From: Narthecium ossifragum
Taxonomy: Eukaryota; Streptophyta; Magnoliopsida; Dioscoreales; Nartheciaceae
DNA: 64,000 nt
Reading direction: 5' to 3'
Assembly (NCBI GenBank): GCA_963920575.1
Contig: OY986973.1
Span: 22,053,851-22,117,850 of the forward strand
The translations under genes were made by a program, and so were the position numbers. Shown piece by piece: positions 34,401 through 46,749 of this stretch (its first letter is position 1; each line of letters begins with the position of its first letter). The notes under the pieces were generated by a model. It saw only the letters and a program-made list of their open reading frames with translations. It was not told the origin of the DNA and searched no databases.

Positions 34401-37400
34401 TATTAGTCTTATACTGCTCTCCCATGTTGTACCAAACATTACATAGTACTAAAAATTATCCACGAACTATACATTGCTTAGCTTATACAGTGTATAAGTT
34501 ATACATCCTGATCCTATACAACGAATCGAACAGGCAAGGGCAATTAAAGTAAAAAGTTAATTTCATATAACCAAATCTAAGAAAGAAGATAGGAATTCAC
34601 CATCCCACGAAATGACAGGGTTCAGCATCCCAAGAAGAAAAGCCAAGAAGAAAATCAAATACATCCCAATAATCTAAACCATGTGAATGATGATTGGCAG
34701 CATATCATCTTCAGCCATAATACTTGAGCCCAAAGAAAGCATCTTTCAGTTCAGATTCTTGATTAGGTTCAAAAGACTTTTAGACGTTTTCTAGCACACA
34801 AAAAATGACAAAAATTGGTCATTGATATCATGCACCTATCACACCAAAAAAAATTTAATAGTTAAGCCTTTTACCCTGGCTTAGGGAGGCAAGTGCCCTA
34901 CATTTCCAACGAATTTGGGGGTATTGGACACCAAGACCAACCCATTACCACCACCAGATACCAATCACTTGACAATTTATACCTGATACATATCACACGA
35001 GAGCATATTGAAAGTGCATTCACAAGACAAGTATGCACCATTCTTGATCTAGCCTGTCTATGATAGATACGTATGATCCGTTCAGTATTCATCACCTAAT
35101 ATGCAATATCTTCCTTGATTGGGCTTACCAAATAGGCTTGACAGCATAAATTCTGTAAAAAGTCGAGACATTGGTCCGCAATTGGTGATACAAACATGTA
35201 CTGATGCTAACATCTCATCCACTTTGATGTCATTCCCTATGCAATAAATAACTCTCAAACCATCACAACATGTTCTTGTCAGCTAAACCGTATATGATGT
35301 ATCAATGATCTAGTAGTGACTTGATGTGATTGGAATCAGAAGATTAAAGAAAGTTTCAGACTGAAATTTCGAAACATATATCATAGTTACAAAGAGTAAA
35401 AGGTCTAGTGAGCACGACAAAAAAAATCAAATGTACTTTACAATCTCCTCCCGATCGCATATGACATTAGCAAAATCAAGGAAAACCCATGACATGTCTA
35501 GGCTTCTAGCATAATTCTTGCGTAGATACTTATTCCATTATTTAAATAATTTTTTTTCAGATTATAGAACCCTTAAAAGTCCAAATCAGTATTTCCAGCA
35601 TCCATGGGACAATGTTCCTATCTTTCCTTGAGAACATTTGTTTTGGAATATCCCTTGAACTTTCAAAAGAAGAAAGAATTTCAGACATAAAGCCAAACAA
35701 GATCAGCAATGCAGTCCCAGCATAAAACGAGGGACAAATGTGAAGCAATACGAATAAGTTATCACAATGATATGCATCACTCCTTACTAACAAATGAAAG
35801 TCAATGTAACATAGTGAAAGATGATCCCTTCACCCCTAAATTTTTATATCAATGCTGAAACATAAAATAATTGAAATTCTTTCATAAGAAATAAGAACAA
35901 CAACCTCAACTTAAACGGGCTTATTGCCACAGGAAAATGATACTCCCTGCCATCTTTTCTGTCAGTGACTATGGCCTTGATATATTCTCCTCCATGGATT
36001 TACAATTCAAGTAATGTAAGCATCAGATATTCTTTTTTTTGCTATTTTTCATAATTTTTTACCCTAAAGAGTCAGCAGAACTGCAACAAGAATGTTGACA
36101 AAATATACTAAGTAACCATCAAGTGATTTTCAATAGCTGCACAGCGTCACCTATTTCTGCAATCAGTGTATCTTTCTATCACATAGCTTTCATTGTTGTA
36201 GAGTGTTAAGTGTGATCTAAAAGAGATGAATTTTGAAGAGAAATATTTCATATCCTTCAGATGGATATTCTGGCTGCACTTCAGGTAGTTACGGTGTTTC
36301 TTTTGTATCTCTAACCATATATTCTTCCACGACTCTTGTGAATAAATGTAGGTACTCACATACAAGCATCAAGAAATCGTGCCATTCTTACGTATTCCAA
36401 ACACATCTATAAATATGAAAACATTTCTAACTTTCAGCAATATCCATATGTCCAGAAAGAAAGGTGGCACTTAGATTTGATTCGAAGAAAGTATCCAATA
36501 AAGCTCCAAGGTTTAAACTACTTCTCTTCTGTCACCATCTTAGCATCACATAGGATTATCATGCATCATCTTTGACGAATTGCAGAAAAAGAAAAGCAAT
36601 CCAACTACCTTCGTCATCCAAAATGATAAACAAGATTTACATTTCTTAAATCCCATAATAAATCCTGCCACGACCCCCAACCTCTCACTTGGGTAAGGAC
36701 AGATTGAGAACATTTTGGAATAGAATAGGTGACATAGCACCACAAGTCGACCACGACTAAAGGGTAAACTGCTTGAATACTACTGTATAAAACCAAAAGT
36801 CGATTGATTTACTTACTTAGGCTGCAGGTGATGAATGCCAGGGTCCTCACATAACAGAAGGAAGGCAATGGAGTCGAGAAGATCTAAAATACTTGACACG
36901 AAAATCCTAACCCATTTATGTACTGATATAATCCTCTCTAAAACCGTACTATCCTATTCTCAACTAGAATTGATGTGAAATAAGAACCCAAATACTCCAA
37001 CGGTAACAAAATCCATTTCATTTGCAACTCATAATCCAAGTCTCAATATGAACAGTTCCCTCAATCAATAACCATAGAGTAGAAACTCCCAAGATCTCAA
37101 AAATCCAAACTAAGCGTATCTCCCATTACCACAACAAAAACTCCAAGCCCAGACGAAAAGGATCCAATTAAACACATCCAACATCGCCATACCACCTCTA
37201 AGAACCCAAACATTCCCACATAACCAACCAGAAACATTTCCTGAATCAACCAAACTGATATCAGAATTCGACGCACCAAAACCAAGAAAGATCCCATCTT
37301 TACCCGATTTCTCCATCACCAATTAAAAACCCAAACCACGAAATCCACCAAAAAAAAAAAAAACACCAACATCGCAGAATCCCACCAGCTCACCTCAAAC

Positions 37401-37522
37401 ACGAATCTATCCAGGAAATACCGCACGCCCAGGAAGAACAGCACCATGAAAGGCAGCGCGAGGATGTCCTCATACACCGGGTAGGATTCCGCTTCCCAAT
37501 CCATAAGCTTCAAGAAATCCAT
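31463..37522 (-). CDS. LOH: Ceramide synthase, LAG1 homologue (LOH)
   Basis: Sphingosine N-acyltransferase of the ER membrane, which joins a fatty acyl-CoA to a long-chain base to make ceramide. Exons on the minus strand, in order: 37522-37394, 33864-33635, 33539-33384, 32913-32728, 31925-31741, 31494-31463. They join in frame to 305 residues, the usual LOH length. The start [15 protein letters not shown] is LOH-like. Seen next: FKESAWKC and WPDQKLKLK, then the TLC/Lag1 domain with the conserved His pair (SMSHHVA, 157-158) and [13 protein letters not shown] (181-191), several membrane helices, and an acidic tail [11 protein letters not shown]. The Lag1 motif histidines and aspartates are intact, so the enzyme is probably active. 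LOH1/3-type versus LOH2-type cannot be told without a tree. Intron 1 is about 3.5 kb and holds a MITE-like element (34184-34535). Confidence 0.93.
34184..34535. mobile_element. Tourist-like MITE in intron 1 of the ceramide synthase
   Basis: The start GGCCCGTTTGGTTCG and the end CGAATCGAACAGGC are imperfect inverted repeats (about 11 of 14 match). The GTTTGGT terminus is typical of plant PIF/Harbinger MITEs. No TWA target duplication is evident, so the borders are approximate. Confidence 0.5.
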
Positions 37523-37850
37523 CAAGCCCCCTTGGGGTCTCGATTCAGGGGCTTCGAATCCAATAGGTTTAATCCAAGATGAGAGGAGATCGAGAGGAGG
37601 GAGATGAGTGGGTGGGGATCACAATAACATATGGAGATGCGAAGAAGCCCTCTCATATCCTTGATATTATATCTGAAGACCCGGAGATCATTAACCTACG
37701 AATTTCCATGAACACCCCTGAAAGACCTTTATTTGCATGTTTTCTTCATGATATATTCATCAATTCATGTCATGTGATGACGTCATGTCTTGCATATTAA
37801 CCCCTCCCGGGATTATAAATACAATTTAACCCCCTCTCCCCCCACCCCAA

Positions 37851-37894
<44 letters not shown>

Positions 37895-38869
37895 CGGTAA
37901 TTATTGCAAATACTTCATGTAATTAGCTTCGTTGGTGTTTAAATGGAAGCCGTAAAAAAAATTATTTACGTTAATGAACTTACTTTAAAGACAATTCTCT
38001 TTTTTTGTTAATATGTTATTGCACATTAAAAGTTGCTAAATATTATATTCCACTTTACAATCTTCATAATATCCTTATTTCCCTTTGAGAATGTTGAATC
38101 TTTTAAAAATACCCTTCCCTCCAATTAACACCATTGATCATGATTCAAAATCTATTAAATGACTTAAATACCCTTGGATAAGAAGATGGTGGTACAGTGT
38201 TGGAAAAGGATATTTAAGTTTTTTAATAGTTTTTTAATCATGATTAAAGCCGTTAATTAAAGAAAATAGTACTTTTTTGAAAGGATTCCTATATTTTTTT
38301 GAGAGAAAATTGATATTTTCTTGATTTAAGGTGAAATATAGTATTTAGCAAGTTTTGAGTTTTGGGGGGTGAAATATGATATTAATGACAATGATTTTTT
38401 TGTCTTAGTCTATGGATTATTTGCATTTATAACCCTCGAGAAAGACATGTTTATGTAAGTATTCTCAAAATCTATAGTTGCGTGTATATAGTCCAAAAAT
38501 AATTTATTCCTTTGAATCTTTTTATTTTTTCCTTTGAATCTTCTCCACGGAAGTTATGATCGTTCTATAATATGAATTGACCAAAATAGACTCTTATATT
38601 TTTAGAAAAAATACTATAAAGGTATCATTGGCCTTTACAAAGACGAAAATATGTTTATTTATGTTATTTTTTCTCGTGGTCTCATGACGTTTGATATAGA
38701 GGACATGACTGAACTTTTTTTTTAAATTTTTTTTTTGTTACTTCGTTACTTCAAGAGGTATTTGAACCCAAACATGAAGCAAACATAATCAAATCAACTT
38801 TGAAATGACTGGAATGCTCTGACTTATACTGACTTAGTAAGTGGTGTTATTTTTCTCATGTATAAGTGA
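37523..38869. other. Promoter side of the ceramide synthase and intergenic DNA
   Basis: The 5' UTR and promoter of the minus-strand gene should lie in 37523 to about 37850. A (TA)n tract runs from 37860 to about 37892. The rest is AT-rich with no coding pattern. Confidence 0.45.
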
Positions 38870-39178
38870 CTAGGTGGTGGGCCCGTGCCACCTGGCACGG
38901 CTAACTGCCCGCTCCCACTATCTCTATAATAACTTACGCCACATCAGCCCATTATTTCTATAATAAATTATGCCACGTGTGTATAATGTTATGACTCAGA
39001 TGATAAGTCATAAAAATATAAAACTAACTTAGGAAAAATGAACATGTTATAAGGTAGATTAGGTAATATCTATATGTAAATCTAGGAATATATATAAAAC
39101 TAACTTAGAAAAATATACATGTAAATAAACTAATAGAAGGTAAACGGTTATAACCGTTTTTGCTCATTATAAGGTTGA
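38870..39178 (-). mobile_element. Non-autonomous Helitron, subfamily B
   Basis: Read on the minus strand: TCAACCTTATAATGAGCAAA start and CCGTGCC-aggt-GGCACGG hairpin, GCCCACCAC, CTAG end (309 bp). The outer bases fit the A/T target. The 5' end is shared with the copies at 7.2 and 25.8 kb, but the 3' hairpin differs. Confidence 0.83.
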
Positions 39179-39878
39179 TTAAATTTTATAGCGATTTGTC
39201 CCACTAAGGACCATCTCCCTCAAAACCTTTTTTTTTTTTTGCGTAAGTGTCATAGTAAAATCAAAAATTAAGGAATATCTATATTTATGCCGCTCAAAAA
39301 TTTTGATTTTATGTATATTCCATGACATTTTTCAGAATGATTTTTACATCAATATACTTGAAAACTTTCAAATCACACATTTATCCATGAAAATTTTCCA
39401 ATATCATATATCTCTCCCAAGTCTCAGGCTTCTTAGATGTAAGTATCCTTGTGTGAATTGAAAATTGCTGATTAGACTTCTCAAATCATACTTTCTAGAA
39501 TACAACTAAAGACATGACCGATCCTCACAATCCATAAGGAGTCAGTGATTTATATACATTACACATGTCATTGAATCGATAATGAGATACCAATTAGAGG
39601 ACATGTGTATTACACATGTCACGCGGCCATTTACACAAAACTTTATCATCTTTTTTGACAGACATACGTGGCATTTCCAACACGCATGCAAAGACTGGAA
39701 AAAGTTTTTCCCCGTTATTTAGACATGATATCATCCACATAAAGTTCTCGATGATAATAAGATTTCTTTCAGCGCGTCCCGTGGACAATCCACGCAATAG
39801 ATAAAGTTCGTCGGACACGTGACACGTGCTATTCAGAAAAAATGCCTGACAAAAGCGTACTTATGAGAACAGTGAAAA
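39179..39878. other. Intergenic, with a fragment of the palindromic family
   Basis: At 39555-39625, ATTACACATGTCATTGAATCG and ACATGTGTATTACACATGTC resemble the ends of the palindromic family. No gene is seen. Confidence 0.4.
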
Positions 39879-40169
39879 TTACTGGTTAGACTCCTCAAAA
39901 TCATATACTACTTCTTCCAGCCGACTAACAAACACAGCCAGCCTTCCAGAAGAGGGGCTAATTTTGTGCGAAAGTTCCTTGCCCCCAACGTACGTAGCTT
40001 CGCCATCGTTCCAGATCAGACGATGCCCTTCATATCTGGAGGTGTCTAGCTTGTATGCAAAGACGACTTGTGTGGTGTGGGGATGCAATCTGCAGGGCTT
40101 TGAAAAGTACTGGTTTTGGTTTAGGCATGGATGACAGAGGGCGCCGGCCATCCAAACAAAATTCCACAA
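39879..40169 (-). other. Unrecognised coding-like open frame, 96 codons
   Basis: The frame has balanced, protein-like composition, for example HTTQVVFAYKLDTSRYEGHR and SGRLAVFVSRLEEVVYDF, with few low-complexity words. It has no signal peptide or membrane segment, and no family was recognised. It could be a terminal exon or a gene fragment. No neighbouring exon was identified. Confidence 0.35.
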
Positions 40170-40922
40170 TATATTCTTGATGGCTGATGTGGGAAAAGAA
40201 ACCTCAAAGACATCATCTGGTCAGAGTCATCGGTCATACATATACTCGTCTAAGACTTTAGAAAAAGAACATCATTAACTCAATGAATAGAATGACTAGA
40301 AGATTCAACAGGATTGATTGAAAATTAGGATAGAAAGTCACACATGGAGTGCAAACATTGACTTCTTTTTATAGAATTGACTAAGATCGATTGCATTTAT
40401 TATTAATGTGTTCTTCAAAATATATACTTGTTGTGTATGATGATCACATGTGTAACTTATTTTCTTTTTAAAAATGTTCGGTTTTTCTCACCTTATCAAG
40501 ATTTAGGTATATATTAAGTAGCCCTGCGAAAAAGACGTAAATATTAATTAGCGAACATTTTTATATATCAAGATTTATCAAACCATTTTTATATAAACAT
40601 TTTTATATATTTTTATATATGTAGTAAAATATAGGGTATTTGTGTGTGTGTGTGTATATATATATAGATAATTTTTTGGATGGCGAATGTGTAAAAAAAA
40701 AAAAAAAGAAATCTCTTGTTCTTATTCCTCGGTTCAAGGGTGGTTCAGGGGTGCTAATGGGGCTGGGCCGAGGTCGTCCCTGCCTAAGCCGGGTCTAACC
40801 ATGGCAAGTAATCAATCACATGGCGCTTCATCATCATAACATATCCCTTCTTTTCTAATAAAAAGTGGTTTAACGCGTGCTTCGTGCTCACCACATTTGA
40901 CTATCTTGTTTTAAACAAATAA

Positions 40923-41456
40923 CAAATGTATTAATGTTTCGAAATGACATCATTATTTTTAGTCAAATGCATCGCTTGGATGACGGAATATCAAGGTAAC
41001 AAATATTGGTCTTATTATGCTTATTAAACTCCGATTAATCAGCAAGTCAAAATGTCAAAGAACATAGTGTAAAAACAAGTCAAAATGTCAAAGAGGATAG
41101 TGTAAAAAACAACTCCCATCGACTTATTATACTCCGATCAATCAGCAATTCAAAATGTCAAAAAGGATAGCGTAAAAAATAACTCCCATCGGTAGCTTTT
41201 CTTTTGAAATATTAATGTTTCGAAATGACATCATTATTTTCAGTCAAATCCATCGTTGGATGGCGGAATATTAAGATAACAAATATTAGTCTTATTACGC
41301 TTATTAAACTCCAATCAATCAGCAAGTCAAAATGTCAAAAAAGATAGTGTAAAAAACAACTCCCATTGCTTATTAAACTCCGATCAATCAGCAATTCAAA
41401 ATGTCATAGAGGATAGTGTAAAAAACCAACTCCCATCGATAGCTTTTCTTTAGAAA
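40923..41456. repeat. Tandem duplication of about 280 bp with inner repeats
   Basis: The block starting TATTAATGTTTCGAAATGAC (about 40929) returns at about 41211. Inside each copy GTCAAAATGTCAAA and GATAGTGTAAAAAACAACTC recur two or three times, as does CTCCGATCAATCAGCAA. No coding content. Confidence 0.75.
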
Positions 41457-41537
41457 AATAGAAATCTTAGATCTATATGAATGTATCACAACTATTCATT
41501 TAAAAGCATCTGAAAAGTATTCCCACTAAGATATTTA

Positions 41538-42178
41538 TCAAAACATCCGAACTCTTTTTGTAAATCTGATAGAAACACTGCACAAAAAGATAAACAAGCA
41601 CATAAAAAAGGGTAAGGAATTATAGACACTGTTCCCATATCTCAAGCAAGCACATTTATAAGCCTTCTTATATTTCAGCTCTAAAAATACCAACTCTTTC
41701 CTACCATTACAAGCTAATCCATTTATCTTTTCACATGAACCAGATGAATCCAAATTTTGTAAGAAATTACCACGCAGTAAGGTTCCAACAATAACATTGC
41801 TGTAATTTAGCTTTTTCCCTAGCCTTTTGTTTTGGGTCAGTTTGTTAAAAAAAAAAAAAAAAGTATGTAAAGACAATTATAACACTTCTCTACTCCTTTC
41901 TTTCTCAATGCTATTCCATTACAACATATTAATTAGCTCCAAACATCCCAGATTCCTAACTTGCACTTCAGTTGTTTCACCCCAAGTGTGTAATCCTTTT
42001 TCTTTCATTCTTTTGATGACCCGAGAAATTGATATGAAACTATAACAAGCATCATATAGATCCACTAACAGCTTCCAAATGGGAATATGGGATGCCTTTG
42101 CTCTTTTGGCCTCCCTGTACCTTTGCAACACTTTACTATATCTCTCATTTATTATTTTGGCCAATTTCCTTGTATACC
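41538..42178 (-). pseudogene. Unrecognised protein remnant, two adjoining open frames
   Basis: On the minus strand a segment starting right after a splice-like TTTTTTGACAG (42179) reads YTRKLAKIINERYSKVLQRY, then IPIWKLLVDLYDACYSF, and stops at about 41919. A second frame (41876-41538) follows and is less protein-like towards its end. The first segment looks like a genuine exon end of a charged helical protein. I do not recognise the family. There are no upstream exons in the adjoining sequence, so a gene fragment or pseudogene is likely. Confidence 0.35.
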
Positions 42179-42211
42179 TGTCAAAAAATCAAAATTATAA
42201 GCAATGTTTAA

Positions 42212-44754
42212 AATTATGGTTTCAATTTCGGTTTCAATTCAGGAAGAAAAAATTCATAGAAACAAATCTAAAATCACGTGAAACAGATACAAAACCAAAC
42301 CCGAAACACATACATGATTCAAACTATTTGGCCCCGAGATTGAAGCCATTTTGGATGATACCACCAATTGTGGATGTGAGGATCCATTCCTCTGACCTGG
42401 CTCGACCGCGTAGGTCGAGGCCGTGCCCTGTTGGCCTGTTTCCGCGTCGAACGCGATCTGTTTGATCGCATTGTTGTTTTGGACCCTAAAGGCAATTTGA
42501 TAAATTACACATTGGCGAATGGTTTCACACTTGTGTAGTGCAGACACGGCTCTATGATTGTTATTTGTGCTTATTAGAACTTTAGGCGAACTTGGGATCG
42601 AAAGATCTGAGTTCAGGCGCGCGGAAGATGTCTTTAGGACAACTATCAGCTCATACTGATCGATCACTCTAGGGAGCGACCGATTGGATCGATGTCGGCA
42701 CCGTCTCTGACTTGTCCGGATAAGGTCGTTGAACCGACATAGACCAATCGGTCGCTCCCCATCAGACTCAGGTCTATAAGAGACCTGTGACCCTCCCCTG
42801 TTTTCTTTTTCCTTATTCCTTCTTCTCTATGTTGATCCGTGAAGTGAAGTTGTTGCAGAGGCTTGGGAAGGATGCCATGAAATAGGGGAGCAGCTCTAGA
42901 TCTCCTCTACACGGTTTAATCAAGGATTAAACGTGGATATTGCGCAGTTAGGTAAGATTCTATGTTTAAGCTTGTTTTTTATATTCTTCGTTGATTAAAT
43001 AATTGCTTCTTCAATATAATCATGCTATATGATGCGTTTTAGCTAGCTTAAGATCTGATGTATGTTTGGTAGGATTTTGGTTTGATTTGATATGGATTTA
43101 AGCAAGGTTTCCTTAAGATATTTCTCGGATTTCGGCTCTAGCAGAAACAACTATGTTCTAGCTTGTTTTCCGGCTTGTACGTGCATGATCTCAGTTGATC
43201 TTTAACATGAAATTTGTAGATCTCTGAGTTAGCTTTCGATTCCAACCGGTTTCACATTTGTCGGATTGATGTACGATTTATTATGAATTAAATAGCCAGA
43301 CTGTGCAGAACAGAGTAGCTAGTTTAATTAGTGAATTTAAGTGGTTTGTCTTTATTTGATTGATCTGATCTTTGGATATGTGATTCGGGATATGTCACTG
43401 AGTAGGCATATCAAGTTTCATATTAATCGGACAGTTAGATTGAAAGTTATGATTTTCCAAAGTCGGTAGTTCATTCGCTTTAATTCGATTAATCGAGCTT
43501 TTCATTATTATATGTTATTATATTGCGTAAGCCCAACGTGTGGCATGTGGGTGAACCAAGGGGATTACACCCCTTGGGATATGTAAAATAAATATTTCGC
43601 TTTTCTAAGACCATTGCTATGTATACCCTTTTGACGGGTTGTAGGTTGCGCCCAGAATTGTATATTATTTGACATACTATTGAATGCTTATATTTCTATA
43701 TTTGTGTCTGGGCATTGCATGCTTACATTTCTATATTTGTTCATGTGCATTGTATACATCTGATTGCACTAGAAGCATAAGGTTAGAACGTGGGCAATAA
43801 GTTAATCGCCGATCCAAGGTTCTCGGGCAGCTAGGATCTAGCCTTAGAACCGAGGCTGGGTAGCAAGGTCAAGGTGAGATTGTTATTGTAACCATTGCTT
43901 TATCGAAGATCATGCTTAGTTGGCTACATATCATAGTGTTTGAGATTTAGAGGTCGTGTCACTCTCTCGTGTCAAGGTTTAAGGTGATTTACTTTAATGT
44001 TACGTCTTGGGCGGTTCGCTATTGGTTTTAGGGTTTGGGATGCATTGGAGATGCATTGAAACCCATGTTGTTTTATCTGGTCACACTTCGAGGAGTGCCT
44101 AGAACCGGCGTGATCCTTGTCGCGGTTGTTCGCTGTTTTCTCGACGTTTTTACGTCTTAAACTTGGCTGAGAAATGACACAGTTGTAGTTCCCTTTCTTG
44201 TGAGTGTCATAGTTCTACTCAGCTTATCACTCACTCCTACCCGGGCTGAGTTTGCAGGTGCATGCGTCAACGCTTCCGTAGCTCGCAACGGATCAGCTTT
44301 TGATGGCGTTTGAGGTTACCGCAGATCATGTTGTATTTTGACAATTTTTGTTTATAGATATTCTTCGAAGATAATATAAAATGTATAATTTTCTTCTTCG
44401 AGGAATTTTGTTAGTATTGTATCAGTACCTTTGTTTTAATATTGGAGATTACAGCTTTAACCTCAGATAAATTGTTATATAAATGCCCCACAGATGAATT
44501 GAATAGATTAGGAACCCTCACTCCCGGACTGCATGGATTTTCTGAGTCAGGGTGTGACGGTAGACCCGAACTCGAAACTTTAAACATTGATTGAAAAAAA
44601 TTAAACTTCTATCCACATTGGTGGTATATGTTAAAATGAACCACACACACTTTTAAATAACCCAAATCTTGTATGAGTTTTAGATCCGATATTGGATTAG
44701 TTTCTATGCACTTGAATTTGTTTCTATTTCAGCTAAAAATTGAAACCATGATTC
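42212..44754. repeat. Inverted-repeat element interrupted by a solo LTR
   Basis: AATTATGGTTTCAATTTCG (42212-42230) is inverted as AAAAATTGAAACCATGATT (44736-44754), with about 17 of 19 bases matching. Without the LTR inside, this would be a MITE-like unit of about 360 bp. Confidence 0.5.
42375..44559 (+). mobile_element. Candidate solo LTR, 2.2 kb, Ty3-like
   Basis: Starts TGTGAGGATCC and ends GGGTGTGACG, with flanks GTGGA (42370-42374) and GTAGA (44560-44564), a 5-bp duplication with one mismatch. The final CA has become CG. An inner palindrome GGGAGCGACCGATTGG / CCAATCGGTCGCTCCC lies near 42674-42760, followed by TCTATAAGAGACC as a possible TATA region. GCTGAGTTTGCAGGTGC near the right end is like plant Ty3/gypsy LTRs. 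There is no coding capacity. The strand is tentative. Confidence 0.6.
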
Positions 44755-44935
44755 TATGTACTACTGTTAAAACTAAAATTCTCATCCAAAATCGAACAAA
44801 CCGCACAGCAAATATATGATTTCCCAGTCAGTAGTACTTTACAGATTTCGCTATTTAAAAATACATCAGCAGCATGCAAAGCTATCAATTACCATCCAGC
44901 CACCCAACTTCATCTTCTAAGCACATGCTTCATAA

Positions 44936-45135
44936 NNNNNNNNNNNNNNNNNNNNNNNNNNNNNNNNNNNNNNNNNNNNNNNNNNNNNNNNNNNNNNNNN
45001 NNNNNNNNNNNNNNNNNNNNNNNNNNNNNNNNNNNNNNNNNNNNNNNNNNNNNNNNNNNNNNNNNNNNNNNNNNNNNNNNNNNNNNNNNNNNNNNNNNNN
45101 NNNNNNNNNNNNNNNNNNNNNNNNNNNNNNNNNNN
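44936..45135. other. Assembly gap (200 N)
   Basis: A run of exactly 200 N, a scaffold gap of unknown true size. Open frames drawn across it are artefacts. Confidence 0.99.
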
Positions 45136-45286
45136 GAGTCATAAACTTATACAGACATACACGTGGTATAAAATTATAATTAAATAAACAAAAAAAAAAA
45201 GATAGTGGCTGATGTGGCGTAAGTTATAATAGAGATACTGGAGGCGGACAGTTAGCCGTGCCAAGTGGCACGGGCCCACCACCTAG
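45136..45286 (+). mobile_element. Helitron 3' end, subfamily B, cut by the N gap
   Basis: The same 3' end as the copy at 38870: CAGTTAGCCGTGCC-aagt-GGCACGGGCCCACCAC, then CTAG and a T. The 5' end lies in or beyond the gap. The strand is that of the element. Confidence 0.78.
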
Positions 45287-45367
45287 TATAATATAATAAG
45301 AATAGATACAGTTTTGCATATGACATTAATTTGAGTTATTAATCCAGTTGATTAACTCAACTCTTTA

Positions 45368-45571
45368 GACCTCGTTTGGTATGTTCCCATTATTATTCCC
45401 AAATATTTTTTTTTTCTATTTCAAGTAATCATTACTCATTTATTCTCATTCCACCTATCACTACTGCTCTATTTTTTCTTATTCTAATTAATCATTACTG
45501 TTTTATTCTCATTTTTTTTAACTCAAAATCTCTTATTCCGAAATAGACTAACCCCATACCAAACGATGGCC
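45368..45571. mobile_element. Tourist-like MITE (PIF/Harbinger), 204 bp
   Basis: The ends GACCTCGTTTGGTATG and CATACCAAACGATGGCC are inverted. The flanks are TTA on both sides (45365-45367 and 45572-45574), the TWA duplication expected for PIF/Harbinger. Confidence 0.8.
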
Positions 45572-46349
45572 TTAAGCCTAAAGTTTCTCCCATATTTTTC
45601 ATATTCCTTTAAAAAAAAAACAATAAATGCATATCTTGTGTGTCATTCCTTTAATATTCTATATAGCCATCTCTTCTGCCTCAAATCAATTGGTGAATGG
45701 TCTTTGGCTGTATAGGTGGGTGAGGAATTTATATCAAAAGGCAACCAAATCTCAAGGTGGGAAACTGGGAAAACTAATCAAAGAAAGGAGCTCATTATCA
45801 TTATTGGTGAAATAACATCTATGTGTTTCTTTTCCCCTCCATAGTGTATGTTTTGTTCATCTTGGGCTCATCTAAGCATCAACAAGAAATGTTTTCTTTT
45901 CCTCTAATGTTCATGCATCCGGAAAAAAAAATGCCATACAGAGAATTGTCATAAGATTTGATCACCAAAACTTGAAATACAAAAAATAGTTACCCTTTGT
46001 TTAGACATGAGAATGACATCTAATCAATTATGTTGCTCATTCAAATATGCAAAGAGGTTCATGATCAGCTAATAATGCACGCACGAACATATTGTTAGAA
46101 TGTAATTTAAGCAACTAAATTCATCTCTTCCCATCATTTTTTTTTCTCCTTTTTTTCCCTTAAGCTTTTTTGGCTATAACCGGTGATTTTAACTCAAATG
46201 GACAGACAAGCATCCACTTTGGATTTGTTGTTAAATAATTATACGCGTGTGTATAATTATTATTTATATGTGTATTAGTTTCTACACGTGTTTCGGAGTC
46301 TTATTATAAAAAAAACATGGAGGGGGTTCTGAAGTGTAAAAAGTGAATA
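45572..46349. other. Intergenic, no gene seen
   Basis: AT-rich DNA. The 62-codon open frame at 45627 has no recognisable features. Confidence 0.45.
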
Positions 46350-46357
46350 CCATGAGT

Positions 46358-46741
46358 AGGGTGAGCAAAACCGAACCGAACTTTTTAGAACCGAACCGAA
46401 CCGGTTTTTCGGTATATTCGGTTCAGTTCGGTTTTTTTTTTTTGTCAAAAATTCGGTATTCGGTTTGGTTTCGGTTTTTATTTTTAAAATTCAATAAATA
46501 CCAAAATATCGAAATTTTTAAAGTTATATACTTTATTTCGGTTCGGTTTTATATTGTAAGTAAAAAACTATGAATTATTTCAGTTTTTTCGGTTCGGTTC
46601 GGTTTGTTACATGAATTTGGTTCGGTTCGGTTCGGTTTTTAAATTAGTGTACTGAATTAATTTGATTCAGTTCAATTTTTTAAATTAGGGTATTTTAATA
46701 TTTTGATATTTCGATTCGGTATGTACCGAACACTCACCCTG
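46358..46741. mobile_element. hAT-type MITE, AACCGAACCG-rich, 384 bp
   Basis: The left end AGGGTGAGC and right end CTCACCCTG are inverted. CCATGAGT lies on both sides (46350-46357 and 46742-46749), an 8-bp duplication typical of hAT. The interior is built from repeated AACCG and CGGTT words. Confidence 0.78.
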
Positions 46742-46749
46742 CCATGAGT

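Noticed and set aside
44874..45179. Open frames across the N gap
   Set aside because: They consist mainly of unknown bases and have no real coding content.
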